Shown here in pieces: positions 7,039 through 15,367 of a DNA stretch of 43,415 nt. The DNA lies in contig NZ_KB904069.1 of the NCBI RefSeq assembly GCF_000379985.1, positions 105-43,519 on the forward strand, read 5' to 3'. Within the stretch, counting starts at the first letter, position 1, and each line of letters begins with the position of its first letter. Both the position numbers and the translations under genes were made by a program. The notes under the pieces are model-generated. The model had not been told where the DNA came from and searched no databases. It saw nothing but the letters and a program-made list of their open reading frames with translations. This DNA comes from Streptococcus caballi DSM 19004. Lineage in GTDB: Bacteria > Bacillota > Bacilli > Lactobacillales > Streptococcaceae.

Positions 7039-8106
7039 GTGAACAGAAAACGAAAGAGTTTAATTGGTGGCAGTGCAGCAGTAGTGATACTTGCCATTAT
7101 GATTGTATTAATTTTTGCTATTATGTTTGAACAGGTCAGCAGTCAGCCCAGGCCAGAAGCTAGTTCTAGCAGCCAACTTGAGACTTCTCATCAGTCAACT
7201 TCATCATCTATCCCATCTTCTGAACCTCAAGTAACGGTCAAGTCAGAAGAAGCCAAACGTGCGGTTATGGATGCAGATTATGCAGAGATGGTTTCTTATA
7301 GCCTTTATTATGATTACGCACACATGAGCTTAGTTGATACGGTCAAAGCCTACATGAGCGAAGCTAGTATTGCTCCCGATGCGGTAGCTTTTTCTTATAA
7401 AAATACCAAGACGGGGGAGACCTTCTCTATGAATGACACCCAGCCCATGACAGCGGGTTCAACCTATAAGTTGCCACTTAATATGCTGGTGGTGGACAAG
7501 GTAGTAGAAGGGAAATACACGCTGGATCAGCGTTTCGACATTACCAATACTAACTATGAGCTTCTATCTGAGCACAATGCCTACGTCGCTCAGTTTGATG
7601 GTGCTATGTCTATCCCAGACATGCAAGAGTATTCCTTGGTATATTCGGAAAATACGCCAGCCTATGCTTTAGCTGAACGCTTGGGAGGCATGGATAAGGC
7701 CTATACCATGTTTGGTAAATATGGCAAGTCCAAGGCTGATATCAAGACCATCCAGCAAGAAGGTAATAAGACGACGACAGATTACTATATCCAAGTCCTA
7801 GATTACCTGTGGAACCATCAAGACAAATACGCTGACATTATTCATTACATGGAAGTTTCGTTCCCAGATGAATATTATAAGCGCTATTGGCCTAATTTAC
7901 GCATCGTTCAAAAGCCAGGCTACGTCCGAGAAGCGCTCAATGTTGATGCCGTGGTCTTTGAAGATACGCCTTACCTAATTGCCCTCTACACGGCAGGACT
8001 AGGTGGTTCAACCGAAGATTCTTCAGAAATCAACGGCTACGGTTATAGTCAGCTTACCCAATTGACCTATGTTATTAATGAATGGCACCGTGTTAATATG
8101 AATTAA
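7039..8106 (+). CDS. Membrane-anchored serine hydrolase, class A beta-lactamase/PBP-like fold
   Basis: 355 aa with a GTG start, set by AGGAG (7026-7030) eight bases upstream. Residues 1-7 are basic and 8-30 form a single membrane anchor. Residues 34-68 are a Ser/Gln/Pro-rich linker, placing the catalytic domain outside the cell. The domain has the SxxK motif S141-T-Y-K144, an S203-E-N205 in place of the SDN triad, and K292-P-G294 where KTG is expected. I see no obvious Glu166-type deacylation motif, so it is unlikely to give drug resistance; a role in peptidoglycan handling is more likely. Substrate unknown. It has its own promoter and a strong terminator. Confidence 0.85.
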   Translation: MNRKRKSLIGGSAAVVILAIMIVLIFAIMFEQVSSQPRPEASSSSQLETSHQSTSSSIPSSEPQVTVKSEEAKRAVMDADYAEMVSYSLYYDYAHMSLVDTVKAYMSEASIAPDAVAFSYKNTKTGETFSMNDTQPMTAGSTYKLPLNMLVVDKVVEGKYTLDQRFDITNTNYELLSEHNAYVAQFDGAMSIPDMQEYSLVYSENTPAYALAERLGGMDKAYTMFGKYGKSKADIKTIQQEGNKTTTDYYIQVLDYLWNHQDKYADIIHYMEVSFPDEYYKRYWPNLRIVQKPGYVREALNVDAVVFEDTPYLIALYTAGLGGSTEDSSEINGYGYSQLTQLTYVINEWHRVNMN

Positions 8107-8140
8107 AAAACTGCAGTGATCAAAGCACTGCAGTTTTGTT
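8107..8140 (+). terminator. Terminator of the serine hydrolase gene
   Basis: A 12-bp stem, AAAACTGCAGTG with CACTGCAGTTTT, 7-nt loop, followed by GTTTG. It begins right after the stop codon. Confidence 0.85.
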
Positions 8141-8209
8141 TGTACTCTTTAAAAATCAAAACTTTAGATCGTCATCTTCAGATTGAGCTTGCCCTATTTT
8201 GGAAATACG

Positions 8210-8228
8210 AAAGGTCTCTCAGACCTTT
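8210..8228 (-). terminator. Possible terminator of the unknown exported-protein gene
   Basis: An 8-bp stem AAAGGTCT/AGACCTTT with a 3-nt loop lies about 30 bp past the stop codon of the minus-strand gene. The T-run is poor (CGTATTT), so function is uncertain. Confidence 0.35.
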
Positions 8229-8258
8229 TGAGCTCCTTGCACTTTGCTTTCTCGACTA

Positions 8259-9491
8259 TTATTTTTGATTTTCTTTGAGGACAATCCCCAATGCGCTCTG
8301 GTAGGAGCGGATGAGTTGTTGGAATTTTTGTGCGGCTTCCTTGGTCAGCTGTTTAGAAGATTTTCCTTTGCGGGCAAAGATCTTGTTGCGTTTGTCTTTT
8401 TGTTGTTTTTTGCTGGGTTCGATAAAAAAATGATTGCCATCAGTCATGGCTAAGAGAGCAAAAGCAGGTTCATGACTGCTGATGGGATCGATATCCAGCC
8501 TGCGGTGCATGCCGTCATTCTGATTAGCATAATTAAAGCTGGCACTGTTAACAATACTATTGCGGCTGCGCTTTTCAATGTCAATTTCGTTGAGGAAGTG
8601 ACCTGATTCAGATAAGATAAATTCAGAATGAAAATGCACTAGCACCTTGAAATTACTTTGCTGCACATTGTCACTGTATTTGGGCACCTTTTTCCCTTGA
8701 GCATCCACCTCAATCGCCACCTTGTTATGATAGCGTGAAGACTCAGTCAGACTATAGTCCTGCTCGCTTAGTTTTGTCAGATACTTGGCCAGTGCGTCAG
8801 CATCGCTATCTTTTGGCGCACGAAAATGCTGGCGCACCCAATTGGCTTGTTGGGCTGAAATCACATAGCGGAGCTGATGAATTTTATTGGCCAGAGGATC
8901 AGTCTGGGCAAAGCTGTCATCAGGATAGGCCGTCTGAACTAGCAGCGCCAACTGATTCCAGAAGTCATCTGTCGGAGATAAATTAGGATCGAACTTAGCC
9001 AGAAGCCGCTTGGTTTCCTGATTAGTTCCTTTTAGTTCGACAGGCATGTGCAGATAGTTGGTCAAAAAAGTCAACGAGTTTTGAGCCTCCTGTGCAGAAC
9101 TCAATTTGACTTGCTTTTGCCACATTTTCTTAAAGAGAGGGCTAGCAATATACTGACTGTCTTGAAAATGCTCTTTGTAAGTCCGCAAATCAGGCCTGCC
9201 ATCTGCAGTTAGAAAGGTTAAAGTTGGTAAATAGGCTTCCTTGATAACTTTATCAGTCCAATTTTCTTTTTGCAGGGTTTTAATCTGCCTAAGCAGCAGT
9301 CTTCGCACTTGCAACTTATCTAGAATATTTAAGGAGTGATAATCCTTATTCTGTTTTTCCACCTCTTTAAAGAGAGGCTGGGCAGTGTTGTAGGTTCGCT
9401 CAAATTGAGCTACCTTTATTTCGTGTTTATAGCCAGCGTAAGCCAGAAAGAACAAAATGAACAGACACAAGATTCTTTTGATGATTGTCAT
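8259..9491 (-). CDS. Exported or membrane-anchored protein of unknown function
   Basis: 410 aa. I do not recognise a characterised family; it resembles streptococcal hypothetical proteins (perhaps DUF3114, a weak recollection). Residues 1-20 (MTIIKRILCLFILFFLAYAG) form a signal anchor without a lipobox. The rest is hydrophilic and rich in Lys, Gln and Leu: mostly helical to about residue 225, then a strand-like part ('NFKVLVHFHSEFILSESGHFLNEID', 'PAFALLAMTDGNHFFIEPSKKQQ'), and a very basic C-terminal tail. No catalytic motif stands out. The ATG at 9491 is chosen because AAAGGG lies 6 nt upstream; an ATG at 9506 has only a weak GGA. It is a lone minus-strand gene between plus-strand neighbours. 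Confidence 0.72.
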   Translation of the reverse strand: MTIIKRILCLFILFFLAYAGYKHEIKVAQFERTYNTAQPLFKEVEKQNKDYHSLNILDKLQVRRLLLRQIKTLQKENWTDKVIKEAYLPTLTFLTADGRPDLRTYKEHFQDSQYIASPLFKKMWQKQVKLSSAQEAQNSLTFLTNYLHMPVELKGTNQETKRLLAKFDPNLSPTDDFWNQLALLVQTAYPDDSFAQTDPLANKIHQLRYVISAQQANWVRQHFRAPKDSDADALAKYLTKLSEQDYSLTESSRYHNKVAIEVDAQGKKVPKYSDNVQQSNFKVLVHFHSEFILSESGHFLNEIDIEKRSRNSIVNSASFNYANQNDGMHRRLDIDPISSHEPAFALLAMTDGNHFFIEPSKKQQKDKRNKIFARKGKSSKQLTKEAAQKFQQLIRSYQSALGIVLKENQK

Positions 9492-9511
9492 TTTCAGCCC
9501 TTTCATAGATT

Positions 9512-9781
9512 TCCAATATGATTTTTCTTTATTTTATCATAAAAAACAGCAAATCTGAAACAACGACCATGGACCATAAAGAAAATCAGGTTTGTCTGCT
9601 ATCTCCTATGATGGAAGTGAATCTTTTTATCTAGTTGAATCTTCTCACAACGTGGGAGAGCCGTTTTTGTTCTATCGAGCAGTGGGAGTAGTTTAATTTG
9701 CTTTTGGGGGCATAAAAAATTCCCCCTCACAGGTTTTGTGGTGGAGAGAGGCTTGGAAACGACTTAATAGCATAGTATTGT
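9512..9781. other. Non-coding region upstream of murA
   Basis: About 270 bp with no convincing gene. Two weak hairpins are visible, CTCAC/GTGGGAG near 9643 and GGGGG/CCCCC (about 9705-9726). They could be leftovers of terminators or leader structure. The minus-strand promoter of the exported-protein gene (TAAAAT near 9533) also lies at its left end. Confidence 0.35.
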
Positions 9782-9810
9782 TTGTATATTCATGGTAAGT
9801 GTGGTAAAAT
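9782..9810 (+). promoter_or_regulatory. Promoter for murA
   Basis: TTGTAT (9782-9787) and TAAAAT (9805-9810) are 17 bp apart, with TGG before the -10 (extended form). It lies about 38 bp before the murA ATG. Confidence 0.75.
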
Positions 9811-9848
9811 AGTAGGGTTGAATTCTAGTTAAGGAAAGATTTGAATGT

Positions 9849-11108
9849 ATGCGCAAAATTATTATTAATGGTGGCAAGCTTTTGAAGGGTGAAGTTGCTG
9901 TTTCTGGAGCGAAAAATTCGGTTGTTGCTCTTATTCCAGCTATTATTTTGGCTGATGATGTGGTCACTTTGGATGGTGTTCCAGCTATTTCTGATGTCGA
10001 TAGTCTAATTGACATCATTGAATTGATGGGCGGTTCGGTCAAACGTGATGGCGAAACTCTAGAAATTGATCCACGTGGCGTCAAAGATATGCCAATGCCA
10101 TTTGGTAAGATTAATAGCTTACGTGCTTCCTATTATTTTTATGGCAGTCTGCTAGGTCGTTATGGCCGAGCTATCGTTGGTCTTCCAGGTGGTTGTGATT
10201 TGGGACCGCGTCCTATTGATCTTCATTTGAAAGCTTTTGAAGCCATGGGTGCAAGTATTTCTTACGAAACAGATGCTATGCGCTTGGCGACTGACGGTCA
10301 GCCTTTGCATGGAGCTCACATTTATATGGATACGGTTAGTGTCGGAGCTACTATTAACACCATGATTGCAGCAGCAAAGGCTAAAGGGCGTACGATTATT
10401 GAAAATGCTGCGCGTGAACCAGAAATCATTGACGTTGCGACACTCTTAAATAACATGGGTGCCCATATTCGTGGAGCAGGGACTGATATTATCACGATTG
10501 ATGGTGTAGAAAAGCTTCACGGCACTCGTCATCAGGTTATTCCAGATCGTATTGAAGCAGGAACTTACATTGCTATGGCGGCAGCTATTGGTCAAGGAAT
10601 TCGTGTCACTAATGTTTTGTATGAACATTTAGAGAGCTTTATTGCTAAGCTTGAAGAAATGGGCGTGCGCATGACAGTTGAAGAAGATGCTATTTTTGTT
10701 GAAAAGCAAGACAATCTCAAGGCAGTCACGGTTAGAACCTCACCTTATCCCGGTTTGGCAACTGATTTGCAACAACCTATCACACCGCTTTTGTTAAAAG
10801 CTGAGGGTCGCGGTTCAATCATTGATACGATTTACGAAAAACGTGTAAATCATGTACCAGAACTAGCTCGAATGGGTGCTGATATTTCAGTGCTTGGCGG
10901 ACAAATTGTCTATCAAGGCCCCAATAAGCTAGTAGGTGCTCCTGTTAAGGCAACGGATTTACGAGCTGGGGCAGCGCTGGTCATTGCTGGCTTGATGGCT
11001 CAAGGGCAAACTGAAATCACTAGTATTGAATACATCTTGCGGGGTTATTCAAACATCATTGAAAAATTGACGGCCTTAGGAGCAGATATCCAATTACTTG
11101 AAGCCTAA
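9849..11108 (+). CDS. murA: UDP-N-acetylglucosamine 1-carboxyvinyltransferase
   Basis: 419-aa cytoplasmic enzyme that transfers enolpyruvate from phosphoenolpyruvate to UDP-GlcNAc, the first committed step of peptidoglycan synthesis and the fosfomycin target. The substrate-binding K22-N23 ('SGAKNS') and the catalytic Cys116 in '[17 protein letters not shown]' are present, so it should be fosfomycin sensitive. Length is normal. Streptococci carry two MurA paralogues; this is the copy next to spxR and map, and which name it takes varies between species. AAGGAAAG lies upstream with rather long spacing (about 11 nt). The stop codon overlaps an ATG (TAATG), but the next gene probably starts later. 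Confidence 0.95.
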   Translation: MRKIIINGGKLLKGEVAVSGAKNSVVALIPAIILADDVVTLDGVPAISDVDSLIDIIELMGGSVKRDGETLEIDPRGVKDMPMPFGKINSLRASYYFYGSLLGRYGRAIVGLPGGCDLGPRPIDLHLKAFEAMGASISYETDAMRLATDGQPLHGAHIYMDTVSVGATINTMIAAAKAKGRTIIENAAREPEIIDVATLLNNMGAHIRGAGTDIITIDGVEKLHGTRHQVIPDRIEAGTYIAMAAAIGQGIRVTNVLYEHLESFIAKLEEMGVRMTVEEDAIFVEKQDNLKAVTVRTSPYPGLATDLQQPITPLLLKAEGRGSIIDTIYEKRVNHVPELARMGADISVLGGQIVYQGPNKLVGAPVKATDLRAGAALVIAGLMAQGQTEITSIEYILRGYSNIIEKLTALGADIQLLEA

Positions 11109-11109
11109 T

Positions 11110-11137
11110 GAGAGCCTATGTGCTCTCTTCTTTATTG
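11110..11137 (+). terminator. Weak terminator directly after murA
   Basis: GAGAGC/GCTCTC (6 bp, loop CTATGT) is followed by TTCTTTATT. It begins two bases past the stop codon and argues against a GNAT gene starting at 11108. Confidence 0.5.
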
Positions 11138-11164
11138 CCAAAATTATCAAAAAGTTCAGTCTTA

Positions 11165-11173
11165 TGCTATAAT
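11165..11173 (+). promoter_or_regulatory. Extended -10 promoter placed for a leaderless transcript (GNAT gene)
   Basis: TGC-TATAAT (hexamer 11168-11173) ends exactly six bases before the ATG at 11180, so the predicted first transcribed base is the A of that ATG. TTATCA lies 18 bp upstream as a possible -35. Confidence 0.6.
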
Positions 11174-11179
11174 GGGAAC

Positions 11180-11734
11180 ATGGATATTTGGACAGAATTG
11201 GGGCGTTTTTCAATCATAGAGACCGACAGGCTCTTGCTGCGTCCATTTTTATATACGGATGGCGATGATTTCTGGGAAATCAGTTCAAATCCTGACAATC
11301 TGAACTTTATTTTTCCTAATCAAGTCAATCGATCAGAGAGCGAATTTTTAATGGTGCATTATTTTATGAAAGAACCCTTGGGTGTCTGGGCCATTGAAGA
11401 TAAGTATACTAGGAAAATGATTGGTGTCATTCGTTTTGAACATTTTGATTTAGCAGAAGCTTCGGTTGAGATAGGCTATTTCTTGAATAAACAATATTGG
11501 GGACAGGGCTTGATGACGGAATGTTTAAAAACCCTAAGCTTTTTGTCATTTGAACATTTCGGACTTAAGACTTTGTCCATTGTTGCCCATCTTGACAATA
11601 AAGCCAGCCAGCGTGTGGCGCAAAAATCAGGATTTGTCCTCAAAAGACAATTCAAAGGGAGTGATCGCTACACGCGAAAGGTACGTGATTACGTTGTATA
11701 CCAGTTAAAAAGAGGGGACTACCGCTATGAGTAA
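11180..11734 (+). CDS. GNAT family N-acetyltransferase (RimJ/RimL-like)
   Basis: 184-aa acetyltransferase that would use acetyl-CoA; the substrate is unknown. The 'IIETDRLLLRPF' opening, 'ASVEIGYFLNKQYWGQGLMTECLKTLSFLSFE' (acetyl-CoA loop around W-G-Q-G) and 'AHLDNKASQRVAQKSGFVLKR' are standard for the RimJ/RimL group. A longer frame opens at 11108, overlapping the murA stop, but it would put a terminator hairpin and a promoter inside the coding sequence. The ATG at 11180 lies where transcription should start and has no usable ribosome site, so it is probably leaderless. Its end overlaps the start of spxR by 8 nt, so the two are translationally coupled. Confidence 0.83.
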   Translation: MDIWTELGRFSIIETDRLLLRPFLYTDGDDFWEISSNPDNLNFIFPNQVNRSESEFLMVHYFMKEPLGVWAIEDKYTRKMIGVIRFEHFDLAEASVEIGYFLNKQYWGQGLMTECLKTLSFLSFEHFGLKTLSIVAHLDNKASQRVAQKSGFVLKRQFKGSDRYTRKVRDYVVYQLKRGDYRYE

Positions 11735-13010
11735 GCATCAAGATATTTTAGATTACCTTGAGAAGCTGCCAGTTGGCAAGCGGGTCAGTGTGCGCAGTAT
11801 TTCTAATCATTTAAAAGTTAGTGATGGTACTGCTTATCGCGCTATCAAGGAAGCAGAAAATCGTGGTATTGTTGAAACACGACCTCGTAGTGGGACGGTT
11901 CGTATTGAAAAAAAAGCTGCGGTCAGAATTGAGAAATTGACTTACTCAGAGATTGCTCGTATCAGTGATTCAGAGGTTCTGGCTGGTAAGGCTGGATTAG
12001 GACATGAATTTAGCAAGTTTTCTATTGGTGCCATGACGATTAAGAACATAGGTCGTTATCTGGTTAAGGGAGGACTTCTTATTGTTGGTGACCGTGAAAA
12101 TATTCAGCTCCTAGCGCTTGAAAATCACAATGCTATCTTAGTGACAGGCGGTTTTTCTGTTTCTGACAAGGTTATTGGGGTAGCGGACAGTCTGGGTATT
12201 CCTGTCATGGTGACCCATTACGATACCTTTACTGTGGCAACAATGATTAACCATGCCCTGTCAAATGTTAGAATTAAAACGGATTTGACAACGGTCGGTC
12301 AAGTTTATCAATCAAGATTGGACTATGGTTTTTTAAAAAGCAAGGATACAGTTGAAACTTTGAACAAGTTGATTGAGGATACGAGAAATGTTCGCTTTCC
12401 TGTCATCAACAGTCAGGATAAAGTTGTTGGTGTTGTCAGCATGCGAGATGTTGTTGGCAAGGATCCGCAGATTTTATTAGACAAGGTGATGACTAGAAAT
12501 CCTATACTGGCCAAACCGCAAACCAGTTTAGCTAATATCAGTCAAAAAATGATTTTTGAAGATTTAAATATGTTGCCTGTGGTTGCCGATGATGGAGCTT
12601 TGCTGGGTGTCATTACTAGACGTCAGGCCATGGAAAATCTGCCAACTCTTCAGCACACCAATCTTTATACTTATAGTGACCAGATATTGTCTAATCTACA
12701 GTATGAAGATGGTCAATATCAATTCATTGTTGAACCAGCCATGCTGGATAATGCTGGGAATTTTGCTCAGGGTGTGTTAGCTGAGCTTTTGAAGGATATT
12801 AGTGTCCGCGTTTTGACAAAAAAACATCTCAAGAATATTATTATCGATCAAATGATGATATACTTCTTACAGGCAGTACAAATTGATGATTGTCTGGTTA
12901 TTCGTCCTCGTATCATTACGGAAAAAAGACGAAGCGCCACTTTGGACTTTGAAGTCTATTTAGACCAACAAATCATCGCCAAAGCTATTATGACATTGAA
13001 AATAAATTAG
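11727..13010 (+). CDS. spxR: HTH-DRTGG-CBS-hotdog regulator, SpxR/YtoI type
   Basis: 427-aa cytoplasmic regulator. Parts in order: winged-helix DNA-binding region (about 1-60, 'VSVRSISNHLKVSDGTAYRAIKEAENRGIVETRPRSGTVRI'), DRTGG-like domain (about 70-185), two CBS domains (about 190-310, 'NVRFPVINSQDKVVGVVSMRDVVG' and 'LNMLPVVADDGALLGVITRRQAM') and a C-terminal hotdog domain (about 315-427). In Streptococcus pneumoniae a protein of this layout, SpxR, controls pyruvate oxidase spxB; Bacillus YtoI is the relative. CBS pairs sense adenine nucleotides and the hotdog domain may sense an acyl or CoA compound; both ligands are inference. The start overlaps the GNAT gene by 8 nt with GAGGGGAC upstream. 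Confidence 0.85.
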   Translation: MSKHQDILDYLEKLPVGKRVSVRSISNHLKVSDGTAYRAIKEAENRGIVETRPRSGTVRIEKKAAVRIEKLTYSEIARISDSEVLAGKAGLGHEFSKFSIGAMTIKNIGRYLVKGGLLIVGDRENIQLLALENHNAILVTGGFSVSDKVIGVADSLGIPVMVTHYDTFTVATMINHALSNVRIKTDLTTVGQVYQSRLDYGFLKSKDTVETLNKLIEDTRNVRFPVINSQDKVVGVVSMRDVVGKDPQILLDKVMTRNPILAKPQTSLANISQKMIFEDLNMLPVVADDGALLGVITRRQAMENLPTLQHTNLYTYSDQILSNLQYEDGQYQFIVEPAMLDNAGNFAQGVLAELLKDISVRVLTKKHLKNIIIDQMMIYFLQAVQIDDCLVIRPRIITEKRRSATLDFEVYLDQQIIAKAIMTLKIN

Positions 13011-13026
13011 ATTAGAGGAATAGAGA

Positions 13027-13887
13027 ATGATAACGTTAAAATCAGCACGTGAAATTGAAGCCATGGACCGCGCAGGCGATTTCTTAGCCAGTATCCATAT
13101 TGGCCTTCGCGACTTGATTAAACCAGGGCTTGACATGTGGGAAATAGAAGAATATGTCCGCCGTCGTTGTAAAGAGGCTAATGTTTTACCTCTGCAAATT
13201 GGTGTAGATGGATCAGTGATGGATTATCCATATGCTACTTGCTGTGGACTTAACGATGAAGTAGCTCATGCCTTTCCACGCCACTATATTTTAAAAGATG
13301 GGGATTTGCTCAAAGTTGATATGGTTTTGAGTGAGCCCCTTGATAAATCTGTTCTTGATGTGTCTAAATTGAACTTTGACAATGTTGGACAGGTCAAAAA
13401 ATACACTGAAAGCTATACTGGCGGTTTGGCAGATTCGTGCTGGGCTTATGCAGTTGGGAATGTCTCTCAAGAAGTTAAAGACTTGATGGCTGTGACCAAG
13501 GAATGTCTTTACAAAGGGATTGAAAAAGCTGTTATTGGCAACCGTATCGGCGATATCGGTGCAGCTATCCAAGAATATGCTGAAAGTCGTGGTTATGGGG
13601 TTGTCCGTGACCTCGTTGGTCATGGTGTTGGTCCGACTATGCATGAAGAACCCATGGTACCTCACTACGGAACAGCTGGTCGCGGTCTTCGTCTGCGCGA
13701 AGGCATGGTTTTGACCATTGAGCCAATGATTAATACTGGTACATGGGAAATTGATACGGATGTGAAGACTGGTTGGGCTCATAAAACGCTTGATGGAGGC
13801 TTGTCATGCCAATATGAACATCAATTTGTCATTACTAAAGATGGTCCAGTTATCTTGACTAGCCAAGGAGAAGAGAGAACTTACTAA
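13027..13887 (+). CDS. map: Methionine aminopeptidase type I, with streptococcal insertion
   Basis: 286-aa cytosolic metalloenzyme that removes the initiator methionine from new proteins. Metal ligands are present: D98 ('LLKVDMVL'), D136 ('GGLADSCWA'), H199 ('LVGHGVGPTMHEEP'), E232 ('MVLTIEPM') and E264 ('QYEHQF'). The two aspartates, normally about 11 residues apart, are separated by 38; the extra segment 'SEPLDKSVLDVSKLNFDNVGQ...' is the insertion known from pneumococcal MetAP. It lies 16 nt after spxR, with AGAGGAATAGAG before the ATG, and 1 nt before yihY, so the genes form an operon. Confidence 0.95.
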   Translation: MITLKSAREIEAMDRAGDFLASIHIGLRDLIKPGLDMWEIEEYVRRRCKEANVLPLQIGVDGSVMDYPYATCCGLNDEVAHAFPRHYILKDGDLLKVDMVLSEPLDKSVLDVSKLNFDNVGQVKKYTESYTGGLADSCWAYAVGNVSQEVKDLMAVTKECLYKGIEKAVIGNRIGDIGAAIQEYAESRGYGVVRDLVGHGVGPTMHEEPMVPHYGTAGRGLRLREGMVLTIEPMINTGTWEIDTDVKTGWAHKTLDGGLSCQYEHQFVITKDGPVILTSQGEERTY

Positions 13888-13888
13888 G

Positions 13889-14824
13889 ATGGATCGTAAA
13901 CATCTGTTAGATAAGCTATGGTCAAAGTTAGACTGGCCTCCCTTGCAGATTTATCTCAAGCATTACCGCTGTGCTGAGATGGATCTATCTGCCATTGCGG
14001 TGGCTTACTATTTGCTTCTGACGGCTTTTCCACTTATTGTCATTGCTGCTAATATTTTTCCCTATCTTAACATTGATATCACAGATTTGCTGATTTTCAT
14101 GAAGAAGAATTTGCCAGATAATATTTACAACTCGGCTTCAACGGTGACCATTGACATCTTTTCAAAGCCATCTGGTAGTGTTTTAGGAATTGCGACCTTG
14201 ACAGCCTTTTGGACTATGTCAAAAAGTTTGATGTCCTTACAGAAAGCCATTAATAAAGCTTATGGGGTTTCTCAACATCGTGACTTTGTGATTTCTTATC
14301 TGGTCGGAGCTTTGACCAGTCTTCTCATTTTCTTCCTGTTAACCTTTGTTTTAATCTTTTCAACATTTTCAAAACCATTCTTACAGGTTTTAGTGCGCCG
14401 TTATGATATGGGGGATACGATAGCCAGTTTGATTTTGAATCTGGCTCAGCCAGTGACCATCGTGACTATTCTAGCTGGTATCATGATTTTGTACTTTATC
14501 TTGCCTAATGTTCGTATTAGGCGTATTAAATATATTTTACCAGGGACAGTTTTCACGACTTTTGTGATGACCTTTCTCAGTAATTTGGTCAGTAATTATG
14601 TTTTACGAACCTTTGAACGCATGGTTGACTTGAAAACGTTTGGGTCGGTAGTGATTTTCATCTTAATGCTCTGGTTTATTTTCTTAGCTCATATCTTGAT
14701 TTTAGGGGCTGTTTTCAATGCAACTTATCAAGAATTGATGCAGGGGGATTTAGAAGGGCGATATGGGGATGTGATTTCTATCATCCAGCACCGTTTAAAT
14801 AATAAAGAAGACGAAAAAAAATAA
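13889..14824 (+). CDS. yihY: YihY/BrkB family integral membrane protein
   Basis: 311 aa with about six membrane helices. The family opening is clear: 'DLSAIAVAYYLLLTAFPLIVIAANIFPYL' (about 31-59). 'WTMSKSLMSLQKAINKAYG' (about 109-127) and 'FILPNVRIRRIKYILPGTVFTTFVMTFLSNLVSNYV' (about 203-238) are the other marks. The former label 'ribonuclease BN' is not supported; the true function is unknown, with a transporter-like or envelope role often assumed. The start is 1 nt after the map stop, with GGAGAAGAGAG inside map as ribosome site, so translation is coupled. The C-terminal tail is charged and cytoplasmic. Confidence 0.9.
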   Translation: MDRKHLLDKLWSKLDWPPLQIYLKHYRCAEMDLSAIAVAYYLLLTAFPLIVIAANIFPYLNIDITDLLIFMKKNLPDNIYNSASTVTIDIFSKPSGSVLGIATLTAFWTMSKSLMSLQKAINKAYGVSQHRDFVISYLVGALTSLLIFFLLTFVLIFSTFSKPFLQVLVRRYDMGDTIASLILNLAQPVTIVTILAGIMILYFILPNVRIRRIKYILPGTVFTTFVMTFLSNLVSNYVLRTFERMVDLKTFGSVVIFILMLWFIFLAHILILGAVFNATYQELMQGDLEGRYGDVISIIQHRLNNKEDEKK

Positions 14825-14854
14825 AGATTCCTAATTAAGGATCTTTATTTTTTA
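14823..14854. terminator. Bidirectional terminator between yihY and gtrA
   Basis: AAAGA-t-TCCT pairs with AGGA-TCTTT (one bulge, 4-nt loop), with T-rich runs on both strands. It serves the converging yihY and gtrA genes and overlaps both gene ends. Confidence 0.75.
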
Positions 14855-15279
14855 TCTTTGAAGACTAGCAATTTACTGAAAACGTAGTTGAGCACAATAA
14901 TAAGAACCTGTGAAATAATGGTTTCAATACCGTTGACAAGGTCTAAGTTATTTCCAACAAATTGTCCAATAATATTTGGAAATTTTTGAACAAATAGAAA
15001 GGCTAAAGCAGCATCCAACAATAAAGTTGATAGTCGAGCAAGGAAGAACTTACACAATCTTCCCCACCAGCCTTCTGGAACCTGTCTGAAAACAAAGCGA
15101 TCATTAGTAAAGAAGGCAAAGATGATAGAGATAAAGCTGGCAATGACTGCAGAGAGGGTCGCTTGATGACAGAAAGTAAAGATAATTGTCCGTGATAGCA
15201 TGTAAACAAGCGTAGCCAAAACACCAAAGACAAGATACATAAAAATTTCATTTGATAAAAGTGATTTTTTGAGTTTCAT
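14845..15279 (-). CDS. GtrA family membrane protein
   Basis: 144 aa with four predicted membrane helices (about 13-33, 38-58, 79-98, 112-137). It shows the GtrA pattern: 'FMYLVFGVLATLVYMLSRTIIF' at the start, 'ASFISIIFAFFTNDRFVFR' in the middle, and a last helix followed by 'NYVFSKLLVFKDKK'. GtrA proteins are thought to help flip lipid-linked sugars for cell-surface glycan decoration. No glycosyltransferase lies beside it, so its partner is unknown. The ATG at 15279 has no Shine-Dalgarno sequence and lies six bases behind an extended -10 box. It is divergent from queT. Confidence 0.85.
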   Translation of the reverse strand: MKLKKSLLSNEIFMYLVFGVLATLVYMLSRTIIFTFCHQATLSAVIASFISIIFAFFTNDRFVFRQVPEGWWGRLCKFFLARLSTLLLDAALAFLFVQKFPNIIGQFVGNNLDLVNGIETIISQVLIIVLNYVFSKLLVFKDKK

Positions 15280-15285
15280 GGCTTT

Positions 15286-15294
15286 ATTATATCA
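15286..15294 (-). promoter_or_regulatory. Extended -10 promoter placed for a leaderless transcript (gtrA)
   Basis: On the minus strand TGA-TATAAT ends six bases before the ATG, putting the predicted transcription start on the A of the start codon. No convincing -35 at normal spacing. Confidence 0.6.
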
Positions 15295-15317
15295 TAAAAT
15301 CTATAAAATCAATCCTC

Positions 15318-15346
15318 TTGGCAAGTATTCTCATTTATGCTATACT
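15318..15346 (+). promoter_or_regulatory. Promoter for the preQ1 riboswitch and queT
   Basis: TTGGCA (15318-15323) and TATACT (15341-15346), 17 bp apart, with TGC before the -10. Transcription should begin near 15353, just ahead of the riboswitch. Confidence 0.82.
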
Positions 15347-15367
15347 AGAAAAGTTGTTTTTTGACAA

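Noticed and set aside
13291..13782. Minus-strand open frame of 163 codons inside map
   Set aside because: Shadow frame antisense to a well-supported gene.
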